From Tubulanus polymorphus (Eukaryota; Nemertea; Palaeonemertea; Tubulaniformes; Tubulanidae): a stretch of DNA of 60,000 bases. Within the stretch, counting starts at the first letter, position 1; the number at the start of each line of letters is the position of its first letter. The stretch is taken from assembly GCF_964204645.1 (NCBI RefSeq), contig NC_134035.1, positions 2,744,001-2,804,000 on the forward strand, given 5' to 3'. Under the pieces are notes generated by a model that saw nothing but the letters and a program-made list of their open reading frames with translations, was not told the DNA's origin and did not search any database. This document shows positions 37,813-50,389 of this stretch, one piece after another. The position numbers were made by a program, and so were the translations under genes.

Positions 37813-39139
37813 ATATTTGTTAAACCAGAAGACGAAACTAATTCAATTTTCGACTCGTAGCGCGAGAGGGAGAGAGATAGAGAGCGAGAGAGCAATTTAA
37901 AATCTAAGCTTAGCCGAGATTTCGATACGGTTCGCGAAATGATGCGGCGTTGATTGAAAACATTCGAATTCATGACATTCGCAACCGAGATTCGCCTTCC
38001 TTGGTAACTGGTTTCTAACGAAATAACATCCTGTCTCGAGTGCCTAAATGCCATCCATAAACCACGATATATATTATAAGCAAAAATTATTCTTATCTCC
38101 ATATACGTAAACGCGATTTTTGCACCTGCCGAAAGAGTAGCATCGTCAATGACGTCGCTAGTTTTTCCGACGCATCTAACGATGACATTTTTTTCCAGCC
38201 GGTGACAAGGATGCAATTAAGCACGTCAGCAGCGCGGTAAGATTGGCTACCTAACATCGGCTGCGATATCCCGCGTACAAAGTCGAGCCGTCAACAATCA
38301 CATCACAACCGGCCTCATAAATATACCCAACGCGCTGTTCAAGACGATGCGTTATTTTTTTTTTTGATCGAGCAAGGGTCAAAAATGTTTCTCAGCGGGG
38401 CCTGACCCACGTCCGAATAATCTCGGCGCGATTGGTATCTCTCGCCTGGCGAGATATTACCGTCACAACGTCTTTGATAGTCGCCGGCTTTGAAGTGTGG
38501 TTCTCCGCTGACACATGATGGACTTTGATCCGCGGTGAGGTGCGTGTATGCAAGGCGCCGACTTCGCCACCACCCGAGACAGAAATTGCCAAGCGTTTGA
38601 TGGCGAAATTATATTTTCTAGTAATATCGCCGTTTTGATATGATTGATTTGCGCCACAAGTTCCGCCTTTCTCTCTCTCCTCCTTTCGAATCGAATTCGA
38701 ACAATAAGAGGACACGTTTTTACATCCGCGTCTAATAATATTACCGATGACATATAATTATACATGGAATCTGTTCAATTTACTCGAGAATATAAAATCC
38801 GGGCGGTTCCGAAATGGAGTAACCAGTTCCTCGACGAGTGAATGCCATCTCTCGCCATCTCTCCATGGAAAAGTAACCGATGCTTTTGACGATATCTCAT
38901 GGTTTTGCGTTCATACCGCGCGCACGACATTCGACGACCTTAATATTTCCAACAGTCCGGGGGTGAGACGTACCCGCGGTCCCATAGTTGTGAAAATGGT
39001 AATCCACCCAGTGTGATTGAACCCGGAAAACTATAGGATGCGATGTGACAATTAGTGTCCTTAGCAAAAATCAATACTGAAACCACTGCAACAGATTCGT
39101 ATTTTAGTCGTTTTCAAAACTGATTTTCCAATTTTCAAT

Positions 39140-39290
39140 CAGAGTTGGCACGGGGCCGTTCCGATGTTTTGGTCAGGCCAAATATGGTCCGGGGGAAACA
39201 GGGATGCATTCGGCACCGGTGTTCAACGGTTGGCCGAATTAGAACCTGATAAAAAAAATGTGATGGCGCTCGTGTGATGGCGGTTAGACT
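39140..39290 (+). repeat. diverged copy of the GGTCCAACGTT repeat family
   Basis: TTGGCACGGGGCC, TTTTGGTCAGGCC, TTCGGCACCGG, CAACGGTTGG and GGCGCTCGTG in the family's characteristic order. Confidence 0.4.
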
Positions 39291-40144
39291 CCGATGATCT
39301 TAAAGTAGATCTCTGGAGTCACAACAAGAGGGAAGTACATATGCGATATATACTACCTGCGCTATTCAGGATCCACGAAGTAGATTCTACAGCGTTTCGG
39401 CTGCGGACTCAGGGGAGGATTACACGATAATGCGCTATATATTCCCCGTGGAATCCTGTTCACCGCGCCAGGCGTATAGAAATCATGAGCGAAATTAATA
39501 ATTACGGATATTACCCGTGCTATCTGACGGAACTCGCTGTTACGATTGTTATAACCCGTTGATTGCGCTCGTGAGTGATCTTTTGACAGACGACTCGCGA
39601 TGTCGCTCGTTTCACCTGCGCCGAATTGCTTTCTCAAATCGTAATTAATAATTGCCGAAACGTTTTCGTCGACGACGTGAATTCGCGACAGTCGACAAAT
39701 CGAGCTTGTATTACTGATAATAAACCGATCGAATATTCGATTCGTTTTTACGGATTTTGATTCTCACTAACATCGGTTCAATATGCACCAGAATTATAAA
39801 AAGACACGTCTAAAACTACACAAGGACCATACTTGTAACGACCATGACTTGACCAAGCTCATTTAGATTCTATCAACCCATCATCATAGGAGATCAAATC
39901 ATTACGGCCATATTCATGACCTTAGGTCTCGGCAGTACAACACTGGGTTCAAGGTATTGCAATAACTTCAGGGTTTGAGTAAAAACTTAAACAAATTAAA
40001 TGCGAAATTTATTACTCAGGAATTGAAAACATAAGACACGACGTTTCGGGTAATATCTCTATCGTAAGATTTAATGAATTTCGCTTATAAACTTGTCAAT
40101 ATTCTCCACTTTAGACTGCGGCTATTCTACTACATGTATCAGGG

Positions 40145-40275
40145 TTTTGTTGCAGCATAGCCTGGGAGTTGAGACCAGTCTAAGATTAACTTAGTTCTGT
40201 AGCCAATCTAGCAACGCTGAATACTAGTCTTAAGAATTAAGACTAGTTTTAGACTCAGGTCATCAATGTGCAACT
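40145..40275. repeat. repeat of the 'GTTGCAC / AGACCAGTC' family
   Basis: GAGACCAGTCTAAGATTAAC, TAGCCAATCTAGCAACGCTG, AGTCTTAAGAATTAAGAC and ATGTGCAACTGGGTTC, ending in an inverted relative of the GTTGCAC start. Confidence 0.5.
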
Positions 40276-41938
40276 GGGTTCAGGGATTCTAAGAGCAATG
40301 ACATGTCCCAGCTTGTATCTTCGAGATACATATTGGATTTTCATATGTTTTGGCATTTTTAGACTATCCGAAAATAAGGACACTGTTAGCTCTTGTACGA
40401 AACAATATCTCATATCTTTATATCGTATAAAAGATGGAAAATCAGCACATGTCTCATTGTGTATGTGACAATGTTGCAGTTTTTGTGTCCGGTAAATGGT
40501 TGTAATTTTTCCGGACCATCGAACGACGCCGTGAATTAATGACAGACGCGCGCACTGAGGCCCTGACCATCAGGAAACGGTATAACAAATGACTGATCGA
40601 TCCTATTAGATTATATAAAATAGCCATTTGGTTATGATAACATCGCGGCAAATGGTCGCCAATAAAGGATACATTTCTCACTGTCATTCGTTAATGGCCG
40701 ACATTATACTCGCTTGCCGAGGGAAGAAATCGCTTTTGAGCGTGTCGTTCTATATATAACGACAAAATTCAAAATTGATAACTACTTCGGAATCTGATAT
40801 ACAATTTGAGAGCCGCGCAAAGAGCTCTGCAGTGGTAGGGGAATTTATGGCAGCAAATATTACAGCACAAAAAACTTTGATTGCAAGTAAACTGTGCTTT
40901 ACTCAGTATTGCCGTGACCGTAGATATTTCACCCGTTGGCCGGATACCGAGTTGGGAATCAGGAACATCGAATTGAACGTACAATACGTGTTTTTTGGTC
41001 GAAGCTTCATGGCCTCTCTACTTTCAGTCGGTAAAAAACCTCGAAACTGCTAGTAATGCCCATACGCGTTTAGAACGGTACAGTGCCGACTAATGCCCTT
41101 CATCAGGGATCTCAAATAAACTAGTTAGCCTATAAATTGCTATATGTTTGTACGATTCTATGGGTTGCGGGATGAAAAGAGTATATATAACATGCCACGC
41201 AATCATCGCCGTTATCAATCTACTAAAAAAGCTGAAAAATTGTACGCAATATATATAGAACCAATACATGATCGCCGAGTTTGATGTGTGCGCAATTTCG
41301 ATCGGATATGCTTACACGCGCGTTTATACCGAAAGGCAAATAAATCACCATTCCAAAACTTCCGAAAATGTCCGTCAAATAATATGAGAAAATACAGCAA
41401 ATTTATAAACGATTTGAAATAACTATTCGCGCTTCCTGTCGTCGATTTCGGCGTCTTATATTCGATTCGCACGTTCACCGACTAAATTACTTTTTCCGTC
41501 GTCGAAATGCGACCATTATTCGTCGATTCGTTATTCCGCCGTGTTGTTGTCGGTCTGTGTCATTTCGTTCGCTGGTTTTTCATTTCGAATTGTGTTCGGC
41601 GGCGGTCGCGGCGGCGGCGGCTCGCTGATTTAATAGTCCGCGTTTAAGGTTTCGTCATCGTCGCGTTGATCGTGACTTCTTCGGGCGAAAACGACGATAG
41701 CCACGCACCCAATCAAAAGTCGATTAAGCTTTCGAATACAGCAGTTGTTGTAGCTGGCTGTCTGACGAAATGATCGCATTAGATCCCGCAATTTATACTC
41801 GGGGATGTTTTGCTTCGGAAGGAGTGTGGCCACGACAATTTGCCATCTTTTCTATCTTAGAATAGGGATTAACCCTGTTGTTTATTTGATTGGTAGACTT
41901 TGTCTGATATGTTCTGATTTTATGGGTGTCCCTTACAG

Positions 41939-42146
41939 ACCCCCCACACCTGCCGGGAACGAAACAAGCGGTTTTGTTTCGAAATCGGAAATCGAATCTT
42001 TTACGACGTAAGTCATGAACAAGGCTTTCGAAGATATAAAAAACGTTTTCAACGCGCCATTAAATACGAATCTCTTCGTTTCAGGTACGGAATTTCAAAT
42101 AAAACCGCTATTTTAGAGGCAGCCGTATTTTCGATTATCTGCGCAG
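41939..42146 (+). CDS. weak two-exon candidate, possibly the N-terminus of a membrane protein
   Basis: Exon A 41939-42007 has a pyrimidine-rich acceptor (CCCTTACAG) and a perfect GTAAGT donor. Exon B 42085-42146 has acceptor CGTTTCAG and donor GTGAAT. They join in phase 2 across a 77-bp intron and stay open. The product reads P-P-T-P-A-G-N-E-T, then S-N-K-T and a hydrophobic run A-I-L-E-A-A-V-F-S-I-I-C-A at the end. Two N-glycosylation sequons before a hydrophobic segment fit the extracellular tail and first membrane helix of, for example, a class A GPCR. No continuing exon was found in the window, so this may be chance. Confidence 0.2.
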
Positions 42147-42932
42147 GTGAATTTTCAAATATGCATCGCATAAAATTCAGAGCAGTGCCTCCTTACAAAA
42201 CTAGGCCGTAAATTATCCCAAATTTATATAATAGCGACAAGAACTCCCCTGATATATTATTATATTATGGCAGTAGCGATGAATTCGTTTTAATCATATT
42301 TTTTTCTGAACGAAGTTATTCAATATTTAGTAAGCAACTCTAGTTTGGGGATGAAAGATGGTTTTGGATATAATGTATATTCATCATAATATTATGAACG
42401 AATGAAGTTTATTTATCAAGTATATAACTTTTGATATGAATACTTAAAAAAATGATTAACTGTTAACTTCACATTTGAGGACACACCGAGCCCTATAAGA
42501 GCTATACCTGGAGGGGATACCCTCTTTAAAAAATTAGTATCAATTTTCTTATGGAAACGTTTTGTCATTAACTGTTTTAAGGATGTAGGCACTCGCCCAC
42601 GCGCCGAACAACCTGTGAACATAGTACAATAACAGTGTGTCTCAAATTCCGATGCTATCCATCTTTCGTCGTCTCTCGCTCACATCGTCTGAGACTCGAC
42701 AGCCGAACGCATCAAAGATTCAGAAATTAAAAACGTCGTTCAAAATATTGCTACGTGACGATCTAAACAGTCTATACGCTATGAAGACTGCGTGGGATGG
42801 TGGTAAAATTAAATACGGCCGTGTTTTTTTTATTAAGAGAGATTACGCAACATCAACAGAACTCCGCGCTAGACTTGTTTGACGGAAAATTTGTTTAGAA
42901 ATGTAAACATTGATAGCTACCGTGCGTTATTC

Positions 42933-43102
42933 GCTGTGCGAGTTGATGTGGACTACGTCATCAATGTCGGCGTTTCGATATAAACGTGAAAATTGGCGTT
43001 TTTTTGTAATCAATAAAATTTCATAACTCTTAGTTTCTACGTACTGAATTTCCATACATTTTTAGACGATTGTGCGAGTGGATGTGCACTACGTCATCGA
43101 TA
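42933..43102 (+). repeat. short direct repeat of about 30 bp, spaced about 137 bp apart
   Basis: TGTGCGAGTTGATGTGGACT near 42936 and TGTGCGAGTGGATGTGCACT near 43073, both followed by ACGTCATC(A/G)AT. Confidence 0.6.
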
Positions 43103-43738
43103 TTGAGACTAGACTAGTTGCCGGTCAATTCAATTCAATTTAATTCAATTGTCAGTAACGTTTGAGTCAAAGTTCGTTTATTTGAAATCTATCAACACTA
43201 GCCCCCCAATTCATCAGCAATAGTTGACACTCATAACAGCAAAAAGTGGATCTTGGAAATATGATTCGATCGAATCGGATGTGCTGATAACTGATAAACT
43301 TGCCACAATTCCAATCAAACAGCGTCAATACAATACTAACGGAACGGTATATGAGATAACTCCTACAATGAATTAGCCCAAGATGAAAAGTTCAACTAAC
43401 AGAACGAAAGAGTATCGCTGTGACGTATGCATCGGTGCTTTCGGCTTTAGACAAAACCGTATCGAAACCATTCTTTTCGGAGTCCGGTGTCTCGTCGCTG
43501 TCGATGCACGCAGACGGTCGTTGATTAAATAACGGTTAATTCACGTGGAATATCATCATATCATTTGATAGCTTAATGATAACCTCACGAATCAGAGGCA
43601 TCATATACCCGGCGGGTGCGAATATCCATTCCCGTTGTCTAATGCGCAGTTGAGGTAAAGAAAGAAACTAGTTGCTCTTCATTTAAAGAGTGTAACTTGA
43701 TTTTTCCATTAGGATAAATGTAACATTTGAACTCGTAG

Positions 43739-43890
43739 TTCCCTCGAGTACTGTGAAACCCTTCCCTATGATTTTTGCCAATTTTCTCTGAATTTGGATT
43801 GATCGCTTATGCTTTTTCTACACGGTCCCCGGAAGTGCACTATACGCACCAATCCGAGGCGTCAATCCGCCATCTTTTTTCGCTGTAGCA
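43739..43890 (-). repeat. inverted copy of the repeat next to carboxypeptidase exon 3
   Basis: Reverse complement contains AAGATGGCGGATTGACGCC, ACTTCCGGGGACCGTGTAG and CAATCCAAATTCAGAGAAAA, collinear with 13447-13577. The short open frame across it on the minus strand is part of the repeat, not a gene. Confidence 0.7.
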
Positions 43891-45814
43891 ATACTTGAAG
43901 GAATTACACGGGCTGAACTATTGTACCAGCGGAAACCATCCCCCAACGCAGTACCTACATAACTGTCACGTTTAGCTTCGGAAATATATTCTGAGCATTC
44001 TCCTTCGTACATGTATATCGAAATTGAATTTCGAATTTAATATTTTTTCAAATGTCATCGGCTCGATTCGAAGTTCGAGGATTGGATGCCGTACGAAGAT
44101 AGCTAGTCGTAGGCGGATATTAGAATTCATCGGGGGCTGGTGACAACATCGCGACGAGAGCCCCGCGGGTCGAGTATTAAAAACCCGCTGCAGCTCGGAT
44201 GTGAACTCGATCTGTCACGATGCTTTATATCGAACGAACTGTCGACAAAATTGGAACTGATTTCGTAGAACGAATTAAATGATTAAACAAGGAAAACAAC
44301 TTGAAAGTTTATTGATGCCTTCATGAAAAAATTTGCAGATTTAAAGATAAGTTGCGGTAAAAATATTTCTAAAGGAGATGTAATATCTAGAATTCAATCA
44401 CTATTCCCATTGGTATAAGATCACACTAAATCGGATAGATCCTCACTTGCCGCAGTAACGGCTACTGTCGGCTTATTATTGCAATAACTTGATTTCTTTC
44501 AATCGTTTATCAAATTTCATTAGACATCGTGCGCTTATACCTATATACACAGAACGTATACAGCGAATGCATTGAATTCGCTTCCCGATTTACAGCGCTC
44601 GCTGTGAAATTCGGTACAAAAATCTATTCGCGACAAAATGCCCGAGCGTATCGGATGTCCCACGTGCCGCCGTTTGATAAGAGTATCTACCAGACCGATT
44701 GTTTTCGATGAACGAGAAAAATGAAGCCGCCAGCCTCGCGGGATCGGTGTGGCAGTACGCGCCACCAACTCATTATTCCTTAACAATACATTTTTTTTCT
44801 ATTTCGAATACGACGATTTATTTAGTCCGCTATAGAGGCTATTATATAAACACATATACGATTTCATGCATTTCTTTATAACGGGTTTATTTGCGACATA
44901 GATTACAGCCCAAATCACTAATTTCATAAACTGCAAGAATTTCAAATAGTCTAACCACTTCTTGAAGCGTGCCGTGCATTTTCTTCGATTCTCCTCATTG
45001 CGCGACGGTTTCTTTACGCGATGTTATCGTATTATACGAAGGCTCGTTCGGTCGTCGGTAATTTACTAATTGCAATTAGTCATTAAATTATGGAAATCTA
45101 ATTCACCGACGCGCGACGCTTCGCGAAATCAACGAATTATGCGACAATGTTCGATCCCAAAAAAGAAGACGAAACAGTTGCCTAAAAAATCACGTCAAAG
45201 CGTTTAGAAAAAGTGTACAGAATGGCAAATTAACAGAAACCATGAACTCTTATTTGCCTTTTTAATGAACCGCCGTATCGTCAGAAATCATGAACTCCGG
45301 GCCCTCCGTCTAACACGCAGATCGCGGTTTAAGGGTTACACGTTTCTATATTTATTATTTCAGCCGTTCTCCGTTCGTCACGTCAAACATTAATTACTCG
45401 CAAAGTAAGAAGTCTATATTGATTAAAAGGTCTTGTATACGGGCCCACAGGAACGGTCCGGTGAAACGTGCTCGGTATACGAGAATGTGTTTGGTAACAC
45501 GCGGGCGTCGCGTTCTCTATATACCGAGACAGTGATATATCATAAAAGTCGCGAGCGGAAACCGAGAACTTATCACCATTAGGCGATATTAATCGACTTA
45601 CTGTTCGGTGTTACACGTGGTCTTAATGGACGAACGGAATAACACTTTCTTTAATTAATTATTCCATTATCATAATCTATGCACGGTTAATACGTATAGG
45701 CCGATACAGCCAAAGTCCGATCAATAGCGGGACCAGGAAAATCAACGCTTTGAAATTGAAATAGAATCTTTACACTAGGTGGCTCTCCTATAAATATCGA
45801 TATTTCTAAATATG

Positions 45815-46077
45815 GTTGAAATATGAATAATTTTGTCAAATCATGCGTAAAGTTTAAATGGTTGCACTTCGCAATATTTCGCAGCTGACAGAGGCTTAAG
45901 GCAAGGTGGAAATCTGTCGCCTATTCTCTTCTCTTTTTTCTTAAATGAAATAGAAGATTTTTTCATAACTCGTGTATTCATCGATCTGATAAAGACTGAT
46001 TTCGACGAAACTTCGTACAGTTTACTGTATAACGGTTTCACTGTTAAACCGCCATCGCTGCTTTGTAGCTATTATTG
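45815..46077 (+). pseudogene. decayed reverse-transcriptase fragment of a non-LTR retrotransposon
   Basis: From 45851 the frame reads L-N-G-C-T-S-Q-Y-F, then R-G-L-R-Q-G-G-N-L-S-P-I-L-F (45890-45931) and L-N-E-I-E. This is the conserved G-x-R-Q-G-x-x-L-S-P-x-L-F block of non-LTR reverse transcriptases. Just upstream, a related stretch (K-S-C-V-K, near 45830-45849) lies one frame away, so a one-base indel splits the block, and a TAA at 45848 closes the main frame. Downstream the frame runs to a stop near 46077 without the Y-A-D-D catalytic box. Only about 85 codons remain, so it is an inactive remnant. Confidence 0.75.
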
Positions 46078-47099
46078 AATTATGAGTTCGACACTTTTGT
46101 CGTCGGAAGAAGTTTGGCATTTAAGTGTTTACTACAACACTTCCAGAAGTAATAGTTCATTCGGTCTAAGCTGCGGTCGTTAAAAACCATTCGACGCAGA
46201 CCGTCTTTCGATGGCAGTTGAGAGATAGAGAAAACTCCGGCGGTTCGCACAAAAGTGATTAGTTAGCGCTGAGACGGGGGATCACTGTTAATTCCAAACG
46301 AATGAATGAATAGTAAGAGACCGACATTCGGGACCGCGAACGACTGCGCATTCGTTCTGATATAAAACGCAGCCGAAATCGAGTGAGGAGATATAAACAA
46401 GATTTTTAGACAGTCTGATATGTTAGTGGTTCTAAAACCGTTTGATGACCGTACGGGAAGAGCATGGCAGCTAATTCTCTCGAATTATGGTTGTTCTAAT
46501 GAAAACAGTTCTGGCGAAAATGATAGATATGGAAAGACGTGACTAGGTAGAATGCCCACTGTCTATGATATCATGAACTGCATACAGTTAAGACTTTGGC
46601 CGTTACACTATATAACTTACAGTTCTCCAAATCTGACGATACGAAACATGATGAGACAGTTGCAGATAGTTAAGCCCTGTACTAAGCGGAACCCGCACTT
46701 CGTATTCCGCCCAGGCCTCGGAAGCCTATTTACGTACGACTAGAAATGCTTCGATACGATGCAAATGAACTTCAATGATGATTGATAGGTGCATTTTCCT
46801 CTTCAATTACCAAAAAATGTCGGGTAAAAAATGTCGAAAAAATAGACAAATCCGCACGGGCCTAATACCGAGAGAGCATGGAAGGCAATACTGGTACCCG
46901 TAGAATGTGGATAATTGTCTAAACTAGCATAGAACATCATAAATATGTACATGCGTGCAGTAAATAATGCAATTCTATGCAGGCCAAGCAAAGCCCAAAG
47001 GCTGCGTAGCGCTGGTACCCCGAGAAAAGAAAACTAACAAGCCACCAGACGACGGCCTCGAGCTCAGACTCGAACTCCAAAATTAGCATGCGTTAGTTC

Positions 47100-47365
47100 C
47101 CATTGCCTTATCTAGTGCCAATAGTTAAGTTTTGTAACTTTTTGAATTTCGACCCATTCCAGAGTTATCCGTGGTCATCTTCAAGGTCAAGGTGCTGGAA
47201 AATAGTTTTTGACGCCTAGTTTTGCCGCTAGGTGAAGCACTGCACAACACTAGACCCCTATACTAACATTGTACCCAAGTTCCATCAAGATCGACCCAGT
47301 ATTATTGAAGCTAAGTAGCTGAAAGCCATACACACAGACCGACGGACACACACGGATAGACACGA
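47100..47365 (+). repeat. SINE-like repeat ending in a CACACAGAC tail
   Basis: AATTTCGACCCATTCCAGAG, CTTCAAGGTCAAGGTG, CCAAGTTCCATCAAGATCGA, GAAGCTAAGTAGCTGAAAG and a (CA/GA)-rich tail. Same family as 17620-17905 and the fuller of the two copies. Confidence 0.65.
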
Positions 47366-48519
47366 ACGATACAAAATGGTGATACGGATATGTACTTAGA
47401 GATAAAGAAGACTTGAGTCTACTATAGCCTACTAGAGTGCTAGCTAGCCTACTTGTTTTCAAGGTAGTCCAATTAACTGACTACACGGCCACTAAACCCT
47501 AAAGCCCCGCCGTTCAGGTTCAGTTCGATGTATTTTGTATTCATTAAAGATACGACAAGTCGGAATTGATTTCTAAACGACGATGACAAATCTTTCATCG
47601 CAGTCCCTGATTTCATGCACTTTATTCGATAGGCTACGAGTTTACAGACGACCGATAAATCATAGCTTCGAATGTTCATCAGGGGAAATGGCGTAAACGA
47701 AAGCCGTAATTTAATAAACGGAACGATACCACCTTGAGGAAAAGACAACGGCGAATTCATAACGCCTCGAATTTGTCATTTCTATGAAAGTCATCGTGAA
47801 ATAGTTTTTTAGTTCGTCGGAAAAGCTTGCATTTCGTACAACGGTCGAATGGCCCGTTGTATGATAACATCATCGAGACCATGGAAAGTATGGCGTTATA
47901 ACGAATTTGACGAATTTGAAGAATGGTTTGTTCATTTTGGTGTGTTTGTTCTCAGAAGCTCCTCGATGTTAAGCGAATATACGCGCTGGCATTATAAAAA
48001 AGCCACAAATACAAAAAACGAATCCGCAAAAGTTTCGAAAAGCGTCAGTGGCAGAGGGGCATATGATCCAATCGTTAAAGTCTCAACAAAATGTTCATAG
48101 TCAACCTTTCGAGTCCACTGAAATGACGAGACTTGTCTCCCATTCTCTATATAAACATACACTTTTTGACCTTTAGATTATTAAGAATATATACTTAAAG
48201 TCGGTTGAAGTTTTTTAACACCGTCGTCTATAGATAAACACCGAGTACTTAAGACGTCTTAAAGCTTCGTCTTTGCAGACGCAGCAGACGAATCGACCGC
48301 GCCTTTGAGAAAATGAATCGAGAGAGGATATACATTTATGGGTGTTGTCGCCGCCACTTAGGCTGAATTTCGATCGAAATCCGAGGCTTAATATCCATAT
48401 ATTCGAGACAAAATAGTAAATCCTCGCTAAATATAACGTCTTGCACGAGACAAGTGCCGCGATCACACGGAGACGTAAGCATGTAAGCTGGGTGAAACTT
48501 ATCCGAACCAGACCAACGG

Positions 48520-48720
48520 AGTCAAATTTGGCATATGCTCAATTAGAGAGCGCGTTGACCACGTAAACCACTTACTCGTTAGTAGAATTACTGTGGCCAG
48601 TGAGGGTCTGGTCCAACGTTGATGGGCGGGCAAAATGTCGCAAACAGGCACGGACCCATTTGGCATCAGAGTAAAACGGTTGGTGCGGGTCAAAACACTC
48701 GCGCTACAAGCGTTATACCC
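48520..48720 (+). repeat. copy of the GGTCCAACGTT repeat family
   Basis: GAGAGCGCGTTGACCACGTAA, ACTCGTTAGTAGAATTACTG, CTGGTCCAACGTTGATGGG, CAAACAGGCACGG, CATTTGGCATC, GTCAAAACACTCGCGCTACA, collinear with 30650-30925. Confidence 0.65.
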
Positions 48721-50389
48721 GGGTCGTCGCTTGTCATAATTTTTCATCTGATTTAGAAAATACCATTCTCACAAAAGAAATCGGAGTCCGAAAATGTTTC
48801 CTATGATAACATCGTTACCTCGCGGGATAAAGAGTGTTCACCAAGTTATACGTGTACACGCTGTATATTTCGGCTATATTTCTGTAAGCGCCTTTTGATT
48901 GCGGTACTCCCCGTGAAAAAAATGAAACAGATTTAGACGTAAATCCTTTTGGACGCGTGAATCCCTCGTCTTACGTTACGCACGCGTTAAGAGGTGTTAA
49001 GTAAACGTACGTGTATTGTGTGACCATAAAGATAAATAACCGTACAAATTGAGACTGACAAATTATTCCACGTTGATGGCCACAGCGGAACAATACCGAC
49101 GTAAATTGGTTTATTTTTCATCGTTGCGCTGGTAAAGTGGCCTTTCTTAATGAGGTGGCCTATTGTTAGGCGAGGAGGCGCGATGGGACCGGGAATAAAC
49201 GAGGTGTCGGGCTACAGGACCATTCGTTAGTGCGGGGAAGGTGATAACATTCCGTCGCGGAAGGCTTCTGTAATACGTGTTATAGTTGATAACTTGATAT
49301 TCAAAATTGTATCCGACGCGCATATTGGGAAAAAAGCGAGATAAATTGCCCTTGACCGCCAGCGTAGTTTTTCGGATGATTGATTTTAGCTCCGGTGAAG
49401 TATTCGCTGTTATTGAAACGCAACTCATGGACTGAAGGTGTCGCTAAAACTTTGCAGGACTTTTCCGATTTGAGAATCAAACCGCCTGTTTCGCTTCCGG
49501 CAGGTGTAGCGGGTTTGTAAGGGACTCCAAATCAAAAGGAAAATCAGAAGAAATCTACCAATCGAATAATTAACAGGGTCATCCCTATTTTAAGATTTAA
49601 AAAAAGCTTTTCAAGACTAAAAACTATACAAAACTTTTCAAGACTCAATTAAGATTGCGAATTAATTCCAAAAAATATTCAAATCATAAGACTGATCTTT
49701 TTCAGTTGTTTTTGTTAGCTATAGATGCAAGTTGGGTCTGGACATCTCTGTAATCGAATTATAGAAGTGTTTACAGCACGGATGTCACCAAGCCCACGCT
49801 ATATCCTTTTATACTATTATACACACTTTGAAAGCTTCCGAGATGTGGACGTAACTTCGATGGTATCTGTACGGCCCTGAGAAGAAGACGATGATGACGT
49901 CACGCGGTTAAGATAAATTATGTCCTATGGGAATCGGACGCCGAGTCCGGAGTTCACGGATTGGTAAATGACATCGGTCTATACGAGAGCTACGACGATG
50001 ATGCAGATAGCACGGAGTGATATATCACTGCCGCGATGTCTTAATATTCGACAGTCAAGAATGAATACCGCTTTCATCTTTCCTCAATGTACGTTATTAC
50101 AGCTTTCTCGCTAATGAATATCGGTTAGGACGTGTTAGTACCGAATTATGAGATAATTAATTGCGAAAAAGAAAGTATTTATCAAAAGTCCTTATAACGC
50201 CACTGCTGGGACCGATGGAAGATATGGAGTTAAAGGGGGGTTTGGCGTTATATAGAATAGTATCTTCGTTGAATTTTAGTTGGATTGAGCAAATATGTTC
50301 TCCGAAAAATGTTGGCATTCCGAGAGAAGTATCGAAAAGGATTGCAGCGTTATAACGGACGGTAAAGCGAACCCTATGAATTTATGTGA

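Larger units (their letters stand above)
29551..41938. other. 12-kb spacer, no well supported gene
   Basis: Holds repeat copies near 30650-30925, 33120-33240, 34030-34075, 35004-35130, 39140-39290 and 40145-40275. A purine-rich run at 30268-30305 is answered by a pyrimidine-rich run at 30421-30440. A 214-codon open frame on the minus strand (37168-37812) resembles nothing I know. Confidence 0.35.
42147..45814. other. spacer with repeat copies, no supported gene
   Basis: Holds the short duplication at 42933/43072, the TTGCCGGTCAATTCAATT repeat near 43117-43160 and the inverted repeat copy at 43739-43890. Confidence 0.35.
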
